From contig JACKQL020000011.1 in assembly GCA_018296165.2 (NCBI GenBank), positions 930,001 to 994,000 on the forward strand: a stretch of 64,000 bases of DNA. The letters are read 5' to 3'. This stretch comes from Termitomyces sp. T153 (Eukaryota; Basidiomycota; Agaricomycetes; Agaricales; Lyophyllaceae). The notes under the pieces were generated by a model. That model was not told where the DNA came from and ran no database searches. It saw nothing but the letters and a program-made list of their open reading frames with translations. Made by a program: the position numbers and the translations under genes. Positions 23,432-35,582 of this stretch are shown one piece after another (position 1 is the stretch's first letter; the number at the start of each line of letters is the position of its first letter).

Positions 23432-25667
23432 ATGCAAGTCCTGCGTCCAGAGTCCTCGATTCAATCCTTAACATTCATCAAACCAGACCGCAGACGGGTG
23501 CACGACTTTCTCCAGCTCCACGAACAGGTTCAGGTACGAACAAGCTCAAGCACCCCTAATTCACAGGGCTGACGAACTATTCCAAGACGAGTGTCAACCT
23601 TCTTGACTCGCTAGAGTCATTCCTGTCCACATTCAAGAAAGATCTTTCAGCAGTGTCCGGGCAGATCTCAGAACTGCAAGACAGGAGCAAGGCCATTGAG
23701 AACAGACTCAAAGCTCGAAGGGTGAGTTAAATTTCTTCGCTCATACGCAGTCGTTATCCTGTCTAATCCTCCTCTTCTACTCAGAGAATCGAGAAACCTC
23801 TGTCTAGCCTCCTTGCTGACATCACGATACCTCCTGCGTTAGCAACTCTAATCTTGGACTCGCATGTGGGAGAACCATGGATAGAAGGTATAGAAGATTT
23901 CGAGCGGCGTCTGGTGACGATTAAAGCTCGCTCCCGAGTCAAGGCTGCGAGAGACTTAAGTGAGGTTGCTGAGGGTCTGCGGATAGTGGTATGGCTGGCC
24001 GCCCTTTCTTTCTCTTGAATGATTCCTAAATAGACATTACAGGCGGCTACGAAGCTACGCGCATTCTTCCTTGCGTTGTTCGAGCCTATTCGCAGCAATG
24101 TTACCACTAACATGCAAGTCATACAGACATCTGTTCTGCTAAAGTACAATGGATTCTTCGCTTTCTTGCAACGGCAGGCACCTGATGTCGCGCATGAGGT
24201 GCAAAGATCATACGTTGGTGCGGCCCGCGTTTATTATGAGACTGGTTTCCGGAGGTACGCGCGAAGTCTAACGTTGATCAAGGTACTTTGTTCGCCGTGT
24301 TCTCCTCCTAGAAAACCTTATATATAGTTTTCAGGCTCGCTTTGTCGAGAAACATGAGAACATTGTGGTTAGTGAACGGGAGAAGGATCTTCAAGTAGAT
24401 CTTGAGCGTCTCGCGTTTGCAAAGATAGTAGGACCTGGTGTCACATTAGCATACATGGCGGATGATAAATCTCATGTGAGTACTTGTTTCAAAGGATTGT
24501 CAGTTTACTGAACTTGAAAGCAAGAAAGAACCCATCGAAGCGTTGCTTCGATCGCTACTACTCGTTTTCTTGGATAACGCAACTAGCGAGTACACTTTCG
24601 TAAAGACATTCTTCTCAGTCGAAGCCTCTCTACCCACGAAAGAGAGCTCAAATTCGATATTGTCCCCATCTCTACAGTCACCAGATAGAGCAACCTTTGC
24701 TGATCAAAGATCAGTAGCAGAGTCGGATTATGGCGGCCAACGTGTCGTCTCTCCAGGTATTGTAAATTCTCTCAGTGCAGCTGAGACAGCGAGCAAGGAA
24801 GAGCAAGCTGGTACGGATGCATTGTGGAAACAGGTCATGGACCCCGTCATGACATATTGCGAAGCAAGTCACTTTTCTTCTTCTTTCGACGAAGTATTTA
24901 TTACTCATATCACCGCATCAGTCGTTCCTCAAGTCAACGCTCGACCCAATACCTCCTGCCGTTCCTCTTCTCACAATGATCCGTCTAATGGAAGACGTCG
25001 TCGTGGAGGTGCAGAAGCGCAATTGCCCGCCTGTGGAATTTTATGTTTTCGCCCTCAGACTGCAGATGTGGCCTGTATTCCAAAAAGCGATGGCAGAGAA
25101 TGTGGACGCTCTGAAAAAGCTCGCTGAGGGTGGTAGCTCAGGGTACTTCAGCCGTGCGATCGCTACAAGCGATGCAGGCGTGTCCAGTGTGCGTCTCTAC
25201 GATTGATTTTCGGTCTTTAAAAATTTCAAATGATTTATAGATATGCAAACGTTATACCATTATGTTCAGCTCCTTTATTCAGTTGACAGAGCAGGAGGAA
25301 GAGACTATGATTTTTGCAAAGTGACTCATCGGGCATTTTTTCCAAAGTTCATCCAAACTGATGGACTTTGTATAGCCTCCTTCGTCTACGACAAGAATTG
25401 ACAAAGTTGATCTTGCGACACACAAATTCCATCACTGATGTTGTGAAAAGAGCGACGGCTTTATTGTCCATCTACGACTCATTATTGCAGGGACTGAGTG
25501 TATGTCAATTTTCAGGCCACGCTGCACACTTATTGATTCACTGGTTCATTCAGAAGGACACTTTGTCGGCTCATCCAAAGTCACAACAGGAGATTGCGTA
25601 TTGGGCAAACTTGCACGAGGAAGCAAAGCGAAAAATTGTTTCTGCCAGTCGACAACTGCAGCGGTAG
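23432..25667 (+). CDS. VPS52: GARP complex subunit VPS52
   Basis: Tethering-complex subunit for vesicles returning from endosomes to the trans-Golgi. Recognised from the N-terminal coiled-coil block (TSVNLLDSLESFLSTFKK, ISELQDRSKAIENRLKARR, IEKPLSSLLADITIPP) and the following helical rods (LALFEPIRSNVTTNMQVIQ, LLKYNGFFAFLQRQ, then VMDPVMTYCE and LLTMIRLMEDVVVEVQKR). At least eight introns. One, at 24864-24921, must use a GC donor (GCAAGT) because no GT donor there keeps the frame. The 5' end is uncertain: 23432 is the first ATG in frame with exon 1, while ATG 23349 would need a further intron I could not place. Stop TAG at 25665-25667, convergent with EFR3, 153 bp between stops. Confidence 0.85.
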
Positions 25668-25820
25668 ACAGTATTTCGATAGACATTCTTGGAGGATGCT
25701 GCAACCATCTTGTTTCATACATAGAGACAGATTACACATCAAAGATGAGGAAGGAAAACCCAAATCCGAACCAATATATATGCGAAAGACTTCTAAACAA
25801 ACAGAAAGCTGCACATGCTG

Positions 25821-28800
25821 CTATGACTTGTAGGGGGGCGCGCTGTCGACAGACATTATCAAGACAAAACAACAAAGATTGACATAGAGGACAAGCCCAC
25901 CGTGAATTGGATTTTGGTAGTGTCGGGAAGGACGCCTTGAGGAGGTTCTCGTTCTGTTTCCCACCAATGCCTAGTTTATTTAGCACGTCCCGAACTTCAC
26001 CAGCCCCGCGGGTGGAAGGACGCTTCTGGTTTCTTGTTCTTGAACGTGTTTGCGTAAGCTTGCTTCCTCCCTCCATGGTCGAGGGAGCGTGGTCAAGAGT
26101 CGATATCGAAGCTGGCCGCACCAGTGCCGGGTTCGATATACTGTTACGGCCTTCAAGAGCACCTCTCAGGTCCGCAACGCCCACTCCTCGCGTCGAGCGC
26201 GCCAAACTTTGCTGTGAGATGTTTTCGATGTGCATGAGTGCCGGGGAAATCTTGAGAAGGGGAGCGAGTCCGTCTCCTCGAAGTGTGTTGTCAAATGAAG
26301 ACGACCGTTCAACTGCTATCGGTGAATTGAGATGAAAGTCGCTCGGGGGAAAAAGACGACACTCACAATTCTTCAATGCTTCGTCGGGGGTCCACAGCGA
26401 CGATAATCTATGAAGAAGCCCTTCTCGATCCAAACCGGTTGCTTCAAGAACAGAGGAACTATTCGTAAGGATGTCGAGAGCAGCGCTAACACTGACGCCT
26501 TTCCATTCGACAGTTGAATCTACAGCTGAAGGGAACTCTACAGGATCGCGGGGATAGATTTGATTTGTAAGGTTGTGGCGTTGGATCGCTGGCAAGATGT
26601 TTGGTGCTGACGCTAACGCCTAGAAAGAATTCAAGACTTGCGGATCGAAAGGTAATGAGATACACAAACAGTTTCTGCCAACTGTGCCAACTGCGGAGCA
26701 TTCCAAACTAATCCAAGAATCAGCCACACTCGAGCAATCACTTCATTGATTGCGTTGACGCGTTGGTTCACAGCATGGCCAGAATGCTTAACGTTCGCCG
26801 TGACTGAATGCAACGCAATCAACATGGGAATCCCTGTCAGTAGGCCCCGTACAGGAAGCTCTTCATGTATCGTTGTAAGCACGTTGAGAATGAGGGCGTA
26901 GTCTGATAGGCAGGCTGACGCCGAGACAAGGCCTGATGAACTCTGCTCCAGCAATCGTTGAACAATTGAAGCCTTCCTCTCCCTTGGGCTTTGTTGCATT
27001 GAGAAAGAGCGCCGTCCATTGACATGTATTTGAAATTCGGACTCTGGCACGTCACCTTCATCATCTGCATCTTGAATAACTTTAGGTTGCGAAGGATCGT
27101 CCAAGGTGAAACGTGAAGCGGATCTGGAGGAACTCGAAGCGAGGCCCAGAGAAGAGGAAGTAGCGAGAATGTAGAGATATGCATGAACAGCATGAAGGAA
27201 CTTTGTGCCATGATTTCCTGCATGCAGCAAGATATTCGGCTTAACGGCATCAGTTAACGGTCCAGTAGTTATCCCATTTGATCGTTTAACACTTTCCCCA
27301 TTATTGTCACCATGTTTAGGCATTTCTTCCGCGAGGTAGAACATTAGAGCATCAGCATAATCGGACCGTATGGCATAGTCGTTGTCGCAGAGTAAACTAA
27401 CAGTATCCTGCCACACGTCGGGAGGTATTGGCGTTCTTCGTGATATGCGCCCATTAGCGACCTCTTGCTTAAAGGCTTCGGCAGGCGTAGATCCATGGCT
27501 GAAGTCGATTACATCTGACTTCTCCACTGATTTGCCCATGTCTGCAGCCTGGATGAGGCCAAAAAGCGCAGCAAGCAAACATCGAATGGCCTGTGTTCTG
27601 CTAATCGTTGAACCAGACCTTCCCTGGCTGATGACTCCACGAGCTTCTAGTACTGTAATGTGATGGATAATTTCACTCTAAGTCAAGTTCAGTACAGTTT
27701 ATGCACTATAAATGGAAACTCACAGTGAGATCTTGGATCTGATCTGAATAATAGACGTGACGTCCAAGGGAAGACAAACAACCAATTAATTCTGGAAGAA
27801 TAGCATCATCGGGATCGGATTCCACACGACGTAGCAGTAGTGCTATGAGGCTTGAAGTGATGTCTGATGTGGATAAATTCACCAGTGGTACCGATGAACT
27901 GAAAATCGTGGTTGCCATTTCTGCGACGGTAGCATGGTAACCAACAGCTGAAGGAACATCTGGATTTTTGCAAAGCCGCTCAACCAACCATGTTGGCACG
28001 GCAAACCTATATTGGTATTGAGCCCACTCAGCCATCTTCTGTGATAACCAACAACAATGCGGAACATCATTCCAGGCCTGTGCATCGTTGATACTATCGA
28101 AAGCTGAGTCCATGATTATTCCTAATTGCACGCCATTGGTATGACCAGCCAGAGAACACAGTGCGCTCAACGCGGCATTAGAAACGTCCCCCATGGATGG
28201 ACCCTGGTCTCCATCGATATGTAGATGAATTGAGGGGGCACGTCGCTCGACTGCAGGTCTGGCCCGAAACTCTGCTAGGTACGGAGACGAAGGCATGTCC
28301 TTGATAGCAATAGCCCTGTGATAGTTGGGTGTGATGAGAAAGAAAAGTCAGTGCAATCAATGCCTTACTGTTGATCCAAATTATCTATTCCTGTTTCAAA
28401 TAGCGTGACGAGAATGGGTCTCATTAATGTAGATACTTGCGTTTTAAATTGGATAGGATCATGATATAGAGCTCCTGAGCTTAAGGCGCCAAAGAGAGCG
28501 GCGAATCCTATTAAGCGAGTACTATAGAAGGTTTCAATTTAAGATCGGGCAAGCAGAATTGACATAGTATATCTGACCGGTTTCGAATTTCATTATCAGC
28601 CAAGGTAGAGCGGCTCAAGGCTGCAAAGCGGCTGAGGGCTGATAGATAATCTTTAGTCAAGGTGCTGTCGGTTCCAATTAGGTGACCATCTGTATATGTA
28701 GTCCAAGACGTGAACTGGACACATGAATAAGAATAAGGATGATATAACTATTGGATACATACGACGCTGGCTGCTCTAGCAGCAACCTCCAAGTCTGTTG

Positions 28801-29252
28801 GAACTGCTTCCATCGTGACGTCTACACATGCTACGAGTGACGGAGAAAGAAGAGCTATGTCCCGACGACATTCTGTGGCAAGCGCCCGCAGAATAGATAG
28901 TGATATCAAAAGGGATCTGTACACAGATAAGAAACAGGAAAGAAGGGGGGATGGAGTCTATCCATACGCTCTGGTTCGGATGTTGCCAGCACGAGCTTTC
29001 CGCGCCTCGTGCCTCACTCTCTTCTCGATTTCAGAACAGATTTTAGTGAGTTTAGAAGGATGATTAGATCTAAAACAATCATCAGGGCCAGAATTATGAT
29101 GATGAAGTGGGACGGGCAGACGCGTAGTAAGAGAGACGACTGAGTTCCTGTGAGTTCGGGGAATACTCGGGGCCCGCAGTCAAGAGAGCGGAGGCAGGAG
29201 GATAACACGAGTTGAGCAGCTGGACATGATTTGGAGTAAAGAGGTGGTGCAT
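25821..29252 (-). CDS. EFR3: EFR3, plasma-membrane scaffold for phosphatidylinositol 4-kinase
   Basis: Armadillo/HEAT-type protein that anchors the Stt4 PI4-kinase complex at the plasma membrane. The N-terminus at 29252 (MHHLFTPNHVQLLNSCYPP) and PGEYS-like segment with basic residues are typical of fungal members. Exon 2 (about 28963-29050) contributes KLTKICSEIEKRVRHEARKA, and exon 3 continues SLLISLSILRALATECRRD into helical repeats through 26700. The C-terminus is Ser/Arg-rich and ends with the conserved DVLNKLGIGGKQ and LLKASFP; a last intron (about 25846-25900) leads to the terminal RAPPYKS and stop TAG at 25821. Annotating from the Met at 28813 would miss the membrane-binding N-terminus. 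Confidence 0.87.
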
Positions 29253-30039
29253 TGAAATCAATTGAACAAACAGCAGAGAGTCACACAAGCATAAGTTGAC
29301 GCGCTCGACGTCAGAAACACATGAGACCAACATCATCCATCACGTTGACCGTGGGCGTGCGAAAAATACTCTCCTATATAATCTCTTTTTTTCCATACAA
29401 CCTTTTTGTCCACTTTGCGTGAGGTGAGCATTTTTTCATGTTCTTTTCAGGATGATATCACGCTGTGCACCAGGCCAAGTGCAGTTCTGTGCTACGACGA
29501 CAAATACCCTGGCTCTCTTAAATACGCTTGGGAGTCCTGATTCTCTTTTTCTCAAAACTTCGTTGCAAGTTTTCAAGGTTCGCTGACGATTTCTCTCAGG
29601 TTTCTGCCTCTTAGTAAATTCTGTGATATCGCCGATCCCACGTACATGTGGATTACTGCATTAAAGGACATGTCTTCCTAGTAATGTTGATGGTCATGGC
29701 CCACGGATCCACCCCGAGCTCTCGGTTATTTTTCGCGCCAATCTTGCTTTCGTTCTCGTCGTCTTCTGAATCGGAGGAGCAATTTTGGGAAACAGTGAAG
29801 CACTGTTGATTTTTTTTTGGAACGTGACGACTATCGTAAATTTCAAAGATTCAATGGAGTGGGGTTGATGCTGTGCCACATCTGTTCGTGAGCTCGAGCC
29901 TTTGATTGAAACTATTGAGGATCAGTCTTGTATGCACAACGAAATTTGACATTACATTCTAACGCCCTTCCGCAATGCAATTCTCATTGACGATATATAT
30001 AAATGAGATAAATAATAAGGATAATACTGCCTTGATCAG
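29253..30039. other. Intergenic, upstream of EFR3
   Basis: 787 bp between EFR3 (start side) and the BRCT gene (stop side), both on the minus strand. It probably holds the EFR3 promoter. A TATATAA on the plus strand near 29376 has no convincing transcript behind it. No ORF with coding character and no clear RNA gene are seen. Confidence 0.45.
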
Positions 30040-30938
30040 TCACTTGCCCGAACCGCTTTCTTTCTTCACCACGTCATGTAATGTCTTCATGGCTGAGTTC
30101 TTAACGATCGCGTATTCTCTCTCAGATAGTCTCTTCCCAGCTTTGATGCTGTCGAACACCCATTCGGGTTTAACGACGTGGACTTTAATCCGTGACTTGG
30201 TTGTAAGTAGTTTCTGTGTTTTCGACCCGCTCAATTGCATCGAAGTTACAATGTGTGTACATCCGGAAGGAGTAGGTCTGTGATTCTCAAGTTGTTCAGG
30301 TGGTTCGAGTTTATATAAGGGGGACATACAGCATAACGCCACCCGCCCGAATGATAATGCTTTTCATCTCTAGGTCTGTCGTATTTTCTAAAAAACCGTC
30401 GACGTAGGCGCGAACGTTGCTTAGGACTTGACCTCCGCCATTTTTGAACTTGACCTCGCGCTGAACGGCCAACTTGCGTTCCCGGTCTTTCATATACAGC
30501 CCTCGATCTAGTGGTTTGTCCGCAACTTGATGTCCAGTTGAAATAGATACAACGTGATCTGCATGGTCCGGGGAAATCAGACTCATGTCAGCCACTGTTC
30601 CATATGTACGCGCCTGAACGTTCTCTGATATCGGAGTGTGTTATTGGATTAGAATCGTCTGATAATGTGCCCAGCACGAATTTGGTTAAAGCCGAGGACG
30701 AGACTTTCGTATCACTTTGCTGGAGTTTCTCCCTGAATCGAGAACTTTTGATACATACCCTTTCAGTAAAGAAACTAAGCGACAAAGGCAACAAGGCTCA
30801 CAATGTATCCTGGCCGTTACTATCAGCATTCTTCGAAGGGTATGGCCTATATTTTGCATCGGCCCGTTTCTTTCCCTTCTCTTCAGATATACTACGAAGG
30901 TTGGAGGCTCTAGAGATGACCGGAAAGTATCGTTCCAT
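30040..30938 (-). CDS. Stand-alone Rev1-type BRCT protein
   Basis: Probable DNA-damage or replication protein. From ATG 30938 (MERYFPVISRASN) an exon of charged, low-complexity sequence reads to about 30670; an intron with a GTGCTG donor restores the frame into LISPDHADHVVSIS; a second intron (about 30292-30341) sits inside the BRCT domain. The domain shows SNVRAYVDGFLENTTD, the glycine pair in IIIRAGG, THIVTSMQLSGSKTQK and VHVVKPEWVFDSIKAGKRLS with the invariant Trp. This spacing resembles the BRCT of the Rev1 polymerase, but the protein ends about 25 residues later (GSGK, stop at 30040), so no polymerase domain follows. Divergent from folylpolyglutamate synthase. Confidence 0.75.
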
Positions 30939-31223
30939 TCGTGAAGTATGTTCGCTTGTTAACCCCTGTGTCGATTCAAGAAGTGACGTCCAAGTCGTTC
31001 GGATCGTAGAGATAAGAATAAATGACAGAACAGAAAAGTACTATTCCTTAGAGAGCCATATATACAGGGAAAATGAACGACCGGCCAAGGGGTTGTAGAG
31101 ACTGGAGAGAAACTCGTGTTCAGGTTCAGGCGCGTTACATGAATTCACGTGATCACGTCGTATTCGTCATCGATCACGACAGGTACGCGAAAAGTTTTTA
31201 TCCAGAAAAAAAGGGTGTGCTTG
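30939..31223. promoter_or_regulatory. Divergent promoter with CACGTG palindrome (BRCT gene / FPGS)
   Basis: 285 bp between divergent starts. TCACGTGA at 31145-31152 is a perfect 8-bp palindrome of the Cbf1/bHLH type, 73 bp before the first FPGS start codon. In yeasts Cbf1 controls methionine and one-carbon genes, so a role in folate metabolism is plausible but not shown. Confidence 0.45.
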
Positions 31224-33226
31224 ATGCGCCCAATTCGCCGAATCGACCTTATCTCGTCTATCTTCAGCCGTCCTGGTCTTTTATATTGCAAGTCGATAGC
31301 TTTAAGTGTTAGAAGGATGTCAACGAGATCTTACAAAGATGCTGTCGAGCACCTCAATTCTCTCCAATCTAACGCAGCCGCTTTAGAAGCCGCCCGCGCA
31401 TCAAGTCGTTTAACCGAGTTCGCTATTCCAGAGATGCTGGAGTATTTGGGAAGGATCGGGTACACTGTACGTACAGGTTGAGTACTACAAATTAGCCTCT
31501 TAAGTTGTTCGTAGCCCAAAGACTTGAACGCCCTCAATGTAATACATATCACTGGTACCAAGGGCAAGGGTTCGACCAGTGCATTTACGGATTCTATTCT
31601 CCGCCATACCCTTCCCAATGCAACAATTGGTGCGACTGAGCTCCATTGAGTAATCATTTTTCCTTACTAGTGCATATACTGCAGGCCTATATACTTCGCC
31701 TCACCTGGTGGCAGTTCGCGAGAGAATCCGTATAAATGGAACCCCCATATCGGAAGAGCAGTTTGCAACATATTTCTTTGAAATCTGGGATCGCTTGATT
31801 GCGAACGATGTGGTATGATCTTCAATGCATCCAGTTGTATTTGATTCATGACGGGAGGGGATTAGAGACAATTTCCCCATACATCTCTGATGCCAGGTTA
31901 TTTCCGATTCGTGACGCTTCTGGCCTTTCACGTTTTCCTTTCCTTCAAAGTGACTGCGACTATCCTGGAAGTTGGTGTTGGAGGAACCTATGATAGCACC
32001 AATATTGTCCCAAATCCTGTTGTCACCGGGATAACAGCTCTTGGCATTGATCATGTAGCTGTGCTCGGCCGGACGATTGAAGACATTGCATGGCAAAAGG
32101 GAGGCATATTCAAGGTGTGTATCCAAATGATGATGGGGAATTGAATCAAAAGCTGGACGATTAGGAAGGAGTACCCGCGATAACCGTGAATCAACCTCCC
32201 GAGGGACTGCGCGTACTAGAGAAACGTGCAAAGGAGTTGAAGGTCAGTTTTTTTGCACAAGCCCTGTCTATCTCTGGGATGTTCATTTGATTTAAGGCAT
32301 CGTCGTTTACCGTCATACCTCTAGAACCTGGTCTATTTAATGTAGAACTCGGTGGGGCTCAGACAAAGTTTGTTTCATCGGGTTTTATGAATCGCTCAAT
32401 TATTTCCAGGCCTTGCAGGTGCCCATCAAGTGCAAAATGCCAGCCTTGCTGTAGCACTTTCTCAATCATTTTTGGGCTTCCAGACTCCTCTTCCGGAAAC
32501 GTTTGTAACAGCCTTGCGGAAAACCAGGTGGCCTGGTCGTTGTCAAACAATTGTAGACCCCAATAGAGACAATGTCACCTGGTATCTAGATGGGGCGCAC
32601 ACTGTCGAGAGTCTTGAATGCTGCATACAATGGTTCGCTTCACCTCTGGTGGGCCTAAGTCGAGGAGAGCCAAAGTAGGTTGACGATTGATTTCAAACTG
32701 CTTCAAGGGAACATTGATGGTGACAACAATAAGGCCTCTCCGTGTACTCGTGTTTAATTGCACCAACGGGCGATCGGGATCTTCTTTCCTTGGGACTGTT
32801 CACTCCAGAATAGCGGCTCAAATCGAGCTGCACAAGTCAAACGACGACGCGGATCTTTTCTTCGACCACGTCATTTTCTGCACTAATGTCACATACGCAG
32901 ATGGACATTTTAAAGGCGGTTGGTTCTGTTGGTCCGGTTGCGATATATACAACTCTGACTGACTCTTGACAGACTTGACAACAATCGCCATTGCAGAGGA
33001 CGATCTCGCTCAATTAAAAACCCAACGTGAACTGGCTTCAGCTTGGTCTTCCTTACTCCCGAACTTCCCTACGTCCCGAATTCACGTACTTCCCTCCATC
33101 GAACATGCAGTGAAGGAAATTGAGAAGCTTCGATCGCCTACACATGTCAAAGTCCTGGTGGCCGGTAGCCTTCATCTTGTTGGAGGCGTAATAGAGGTCT
33201 CAGGGCTGTCTCATGCTGCATTGTAA
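31224..33226 (+). CDS. MET7: Folylpolyglutamate synthase
   Basis: Adds glutamates to folates so they are retained in cytosol and mitochondria. Mur-ligase fold: the ATP P-loop is TGTKGKGSTSAFT, followed after an intron by GLYTSPHLVAVRERIRING, the fungal FPGS signature, then ILEVGVGGTYDSTN, TALGIDHVAVLGRTIEDIAW and KGGIF. The C-terminal domain has RWPGRCQTI, YLDGAHTVESLE and LRVLVFNCTNGR. The first in-frame ATG (31224) gives an Arg/Ile/Ser-rich leader that looks like a mitochondrial presequence; a second at 31317 (MSTRSYKDAVEHLN) would give the cytosolic form. At least seven introns of about 50 bp. Stop TAA at 33224-33226, convergent with SLX4. Confidence 0.93.
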
Positions 33227-33343
33227 GCTCTCGAGGGTACCCGGGCTGGCTTGACGACAGTTTTGAAATCACATGTATATTCCGTTCTTGTACCCCCAGA
33301 CTAGAATATTGATCAACCGTTTTTGATAGATTATAGATACTTA

Positions 33344-35308
33344 CTAACGACGTTTCGTCTTCTCGGACCCATAGAAATGTATTGCCTGCAACAAGTGAAC
33401 GGAATTGCTATGACTTATGCTTTTCACACATACCTGCTTGTCGAGCAAAGAACGCATACGAAGCCTAGCTTTCTCTGAAACCAATGGAAAAGGGTCATCT
33501 AGCATCAACTTCAAAAAGACATCGAAATGGATCGGCTACCGAGCGAAGTTGTTTATTCATGACTCAGGAAGTTCGAGTGGATACCGTGACTAACCTCGTA
33601 ACGCAAGATGCGTAGATGTAAATCAGTGTCTTCCAATATTTTGTCTTTGAGTTTCAGCTCGAGGTTCTCCACTGTCTCGTTATCCAACAAACTTTTCATT
33701 CTACCTGTGCGTTTGAAAGTAGTGTATTTGTATTTCGTCTTAATGGATGGAGTCCGAATCGACCTTGTCGTTACATTTGATTTCGTTGGCGATCTTGACC
33801 AAATCTTGGACGGTGGTATTTTGAGAAGAGTAGACTCTGGTTTGGTTCGTAATGAGTACATGTCGTATGATAGATTTTCGAATTCGGGATCACAGCGGAG
33901 ATCGTCATTATCTGGTGCCGGGTCAATTGTTGAGTTGTTTCTATTACGGAGAATAACAATCTGTTTATTATCCCTTTCAGGCAACGATAAGAATTGATTC
34001 GATAGAGACGATCCGCTGGATCTTTCGAGAAACGCCTTGGTCCTGGCATTCATAATCCGTTCCTTTGAGCCGTCGTCGATAACGTCCGCGGAAGTTGAGG
34101 AAGAAACAGAAAGATACTAGATGTTGTTAGTTCATGCCGGCTCACAAACTATTCACATAAATTCACATTGATGGGTGAAATGAAAGATCTCTCAGCGTTC
34201 ACATGAGGACCAAGCCGAGAGGGGGCGAGAGTTGGGCTATTGGAAGGGGTTCCATTATGAAAATCTTCGTTTTCTGCATCATAGTCGAAAAGCTTTCTCA
34301 TTGTTTGACGGGCTTGAGCTAGAGCACTGTTTCCAAAGGCCTGTGTAGCCGGTGGAGGGACATTCAAGTTGGAATGTGATAAGGAAGTACCGAGGAACTG
34401 TGTATAGACTGAAGAGTAGTCCTGATCGTCGTTGTGCTTTGATGACGATGTTGGCGCAATGATAGCTCTTGCCCTCTCCAAAATAAGGCCTCTGGTTTGA
34501 GATATGGTTTTCACCGTTTCCCCGACTTCTTTTCGCCGTCCTTTCCTTTTTGGAGCGGTTTCGGCGAGTACTTCTTCCAAAAGGGTCTGAGGATCCACAA
34601 CCTTCTCTTTCCCCTTGCCTTTGTCTAACGCGGTACCTGCTACGCAAGATTCGATTTCCTTACGAAGGAGGATCCGAACAGTCTCATCAGCCAGGCCTTT
34701 CTTTTTGGCACACGACTGGATATGGAGCATCTTTTGAGTAGCAGTTTTCCTCGCCGTCCAACGGATATCGCAGCTGACGCATGTTGTCACTTTTCCTAGG
34801 TCAGAATCGGAAAAGTGGGCCACAAATCGATGGGCCAACCTCTTCGGTGGAGGCCTAGTCTCTGCGATAGAACTAGCGCTCGAGGCCCCGCGGGTGAGAC
34901 TTGTACTAACGATGGATGTTTTTCTCGTAATTGCACCCGAATAAGCAAAGCGTGCCAGAGAAATTTTCGGCTCGTCTTCTTCAATGCTGCTCTGAGTATC
35001 GATTACGTCGAGGGTATCTTGAGCAGCAGGAGGTCTCAGCTCAATATTCGTGAGCTCGGCGTTGACTTTTGATGGTGACGCTTTGTAACGAAGCATTATT
35101 CAATCTTTCTAAAGAAGGAGGATAGGAATATACCAGTTGTGCATCCCTGGTCGTCCGTGGACTCATCGTCCGATAGTTCAACAACATTCAAGGGGGCCCT
35201 TAGATTCTGAGATTGACCGCGTGCTCGTTCACATCTTTCTTGGATCCTCAACTCCTCTCGCTCTGGTTCTGAATCATCGACAACCTCACTTTGGCAAGAG
35301 CGCGTCAT
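33344..35308 (-). CDS. SLX4: SLX4 structure-specific endonuclease scaffold
   Basis: Regulatory subunit that activates the SLX1 nuclease on branched DNA. From ATG 35308 (MTRSCQSEVVDDSEPEREE) an acidic exon leads through an intron into the main exon. It holds a zinc-finger-like CVSCDIRW with H and C further on (LHIQSCAKKKG). Basic stretches and a conserved QTMRKLFDYDAENED follow. The small C-terminal SLX1-binding domain is spread over the last exons: ILEDTDLHLRILRYE, then HFDVFLKLMLDDPFPLV, then RLRMRSLLDKQAIHFY, with stop TAG at 33344. An upstream in-frame ATG at 35416 is possible but its extension lacks acid residues and looks non-coding. Divergent from KAP120 (274 bp). Confidence 0.82.
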
Positions 35309-35582
35309 GAAATGCCGTACGTATCTGTTTCGAATAGAAGGATATGTAAACTTAAATGAAGCGAGCTTGAAAGATCGAAAGATGGAAATGCGGGACGAAG
35401 AAACAGCGTAGTTCATGTACTAGTAGTCTAGTACTAAGTTCCAGAACGTGACTCGGGCCGTGACGGTGACACATGGCTGTAACGCGACGCGTTGTTTATA
35501 TATGTTCCAAGAACTGGGTCTCCGATCTCGGCAATCTTGCTCACCTCAGGACGAGCCCTCAAAACCATTGCTCTAGGGCAGT

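Noticed and set aside
29440..29540. Possible box C/D snoRNA (GATGATA with a later CTGA)
   Set aside because: The C box does not match the consensus well and no proper terminal stem encloses both boxes.
35309..35416. SLX4 start at the upstream ATG 35416
   Set aside because: The extra residues are uncharged and look like translated leader; MTRSCQSEVVDDSE is a more natural start. Not excluded.
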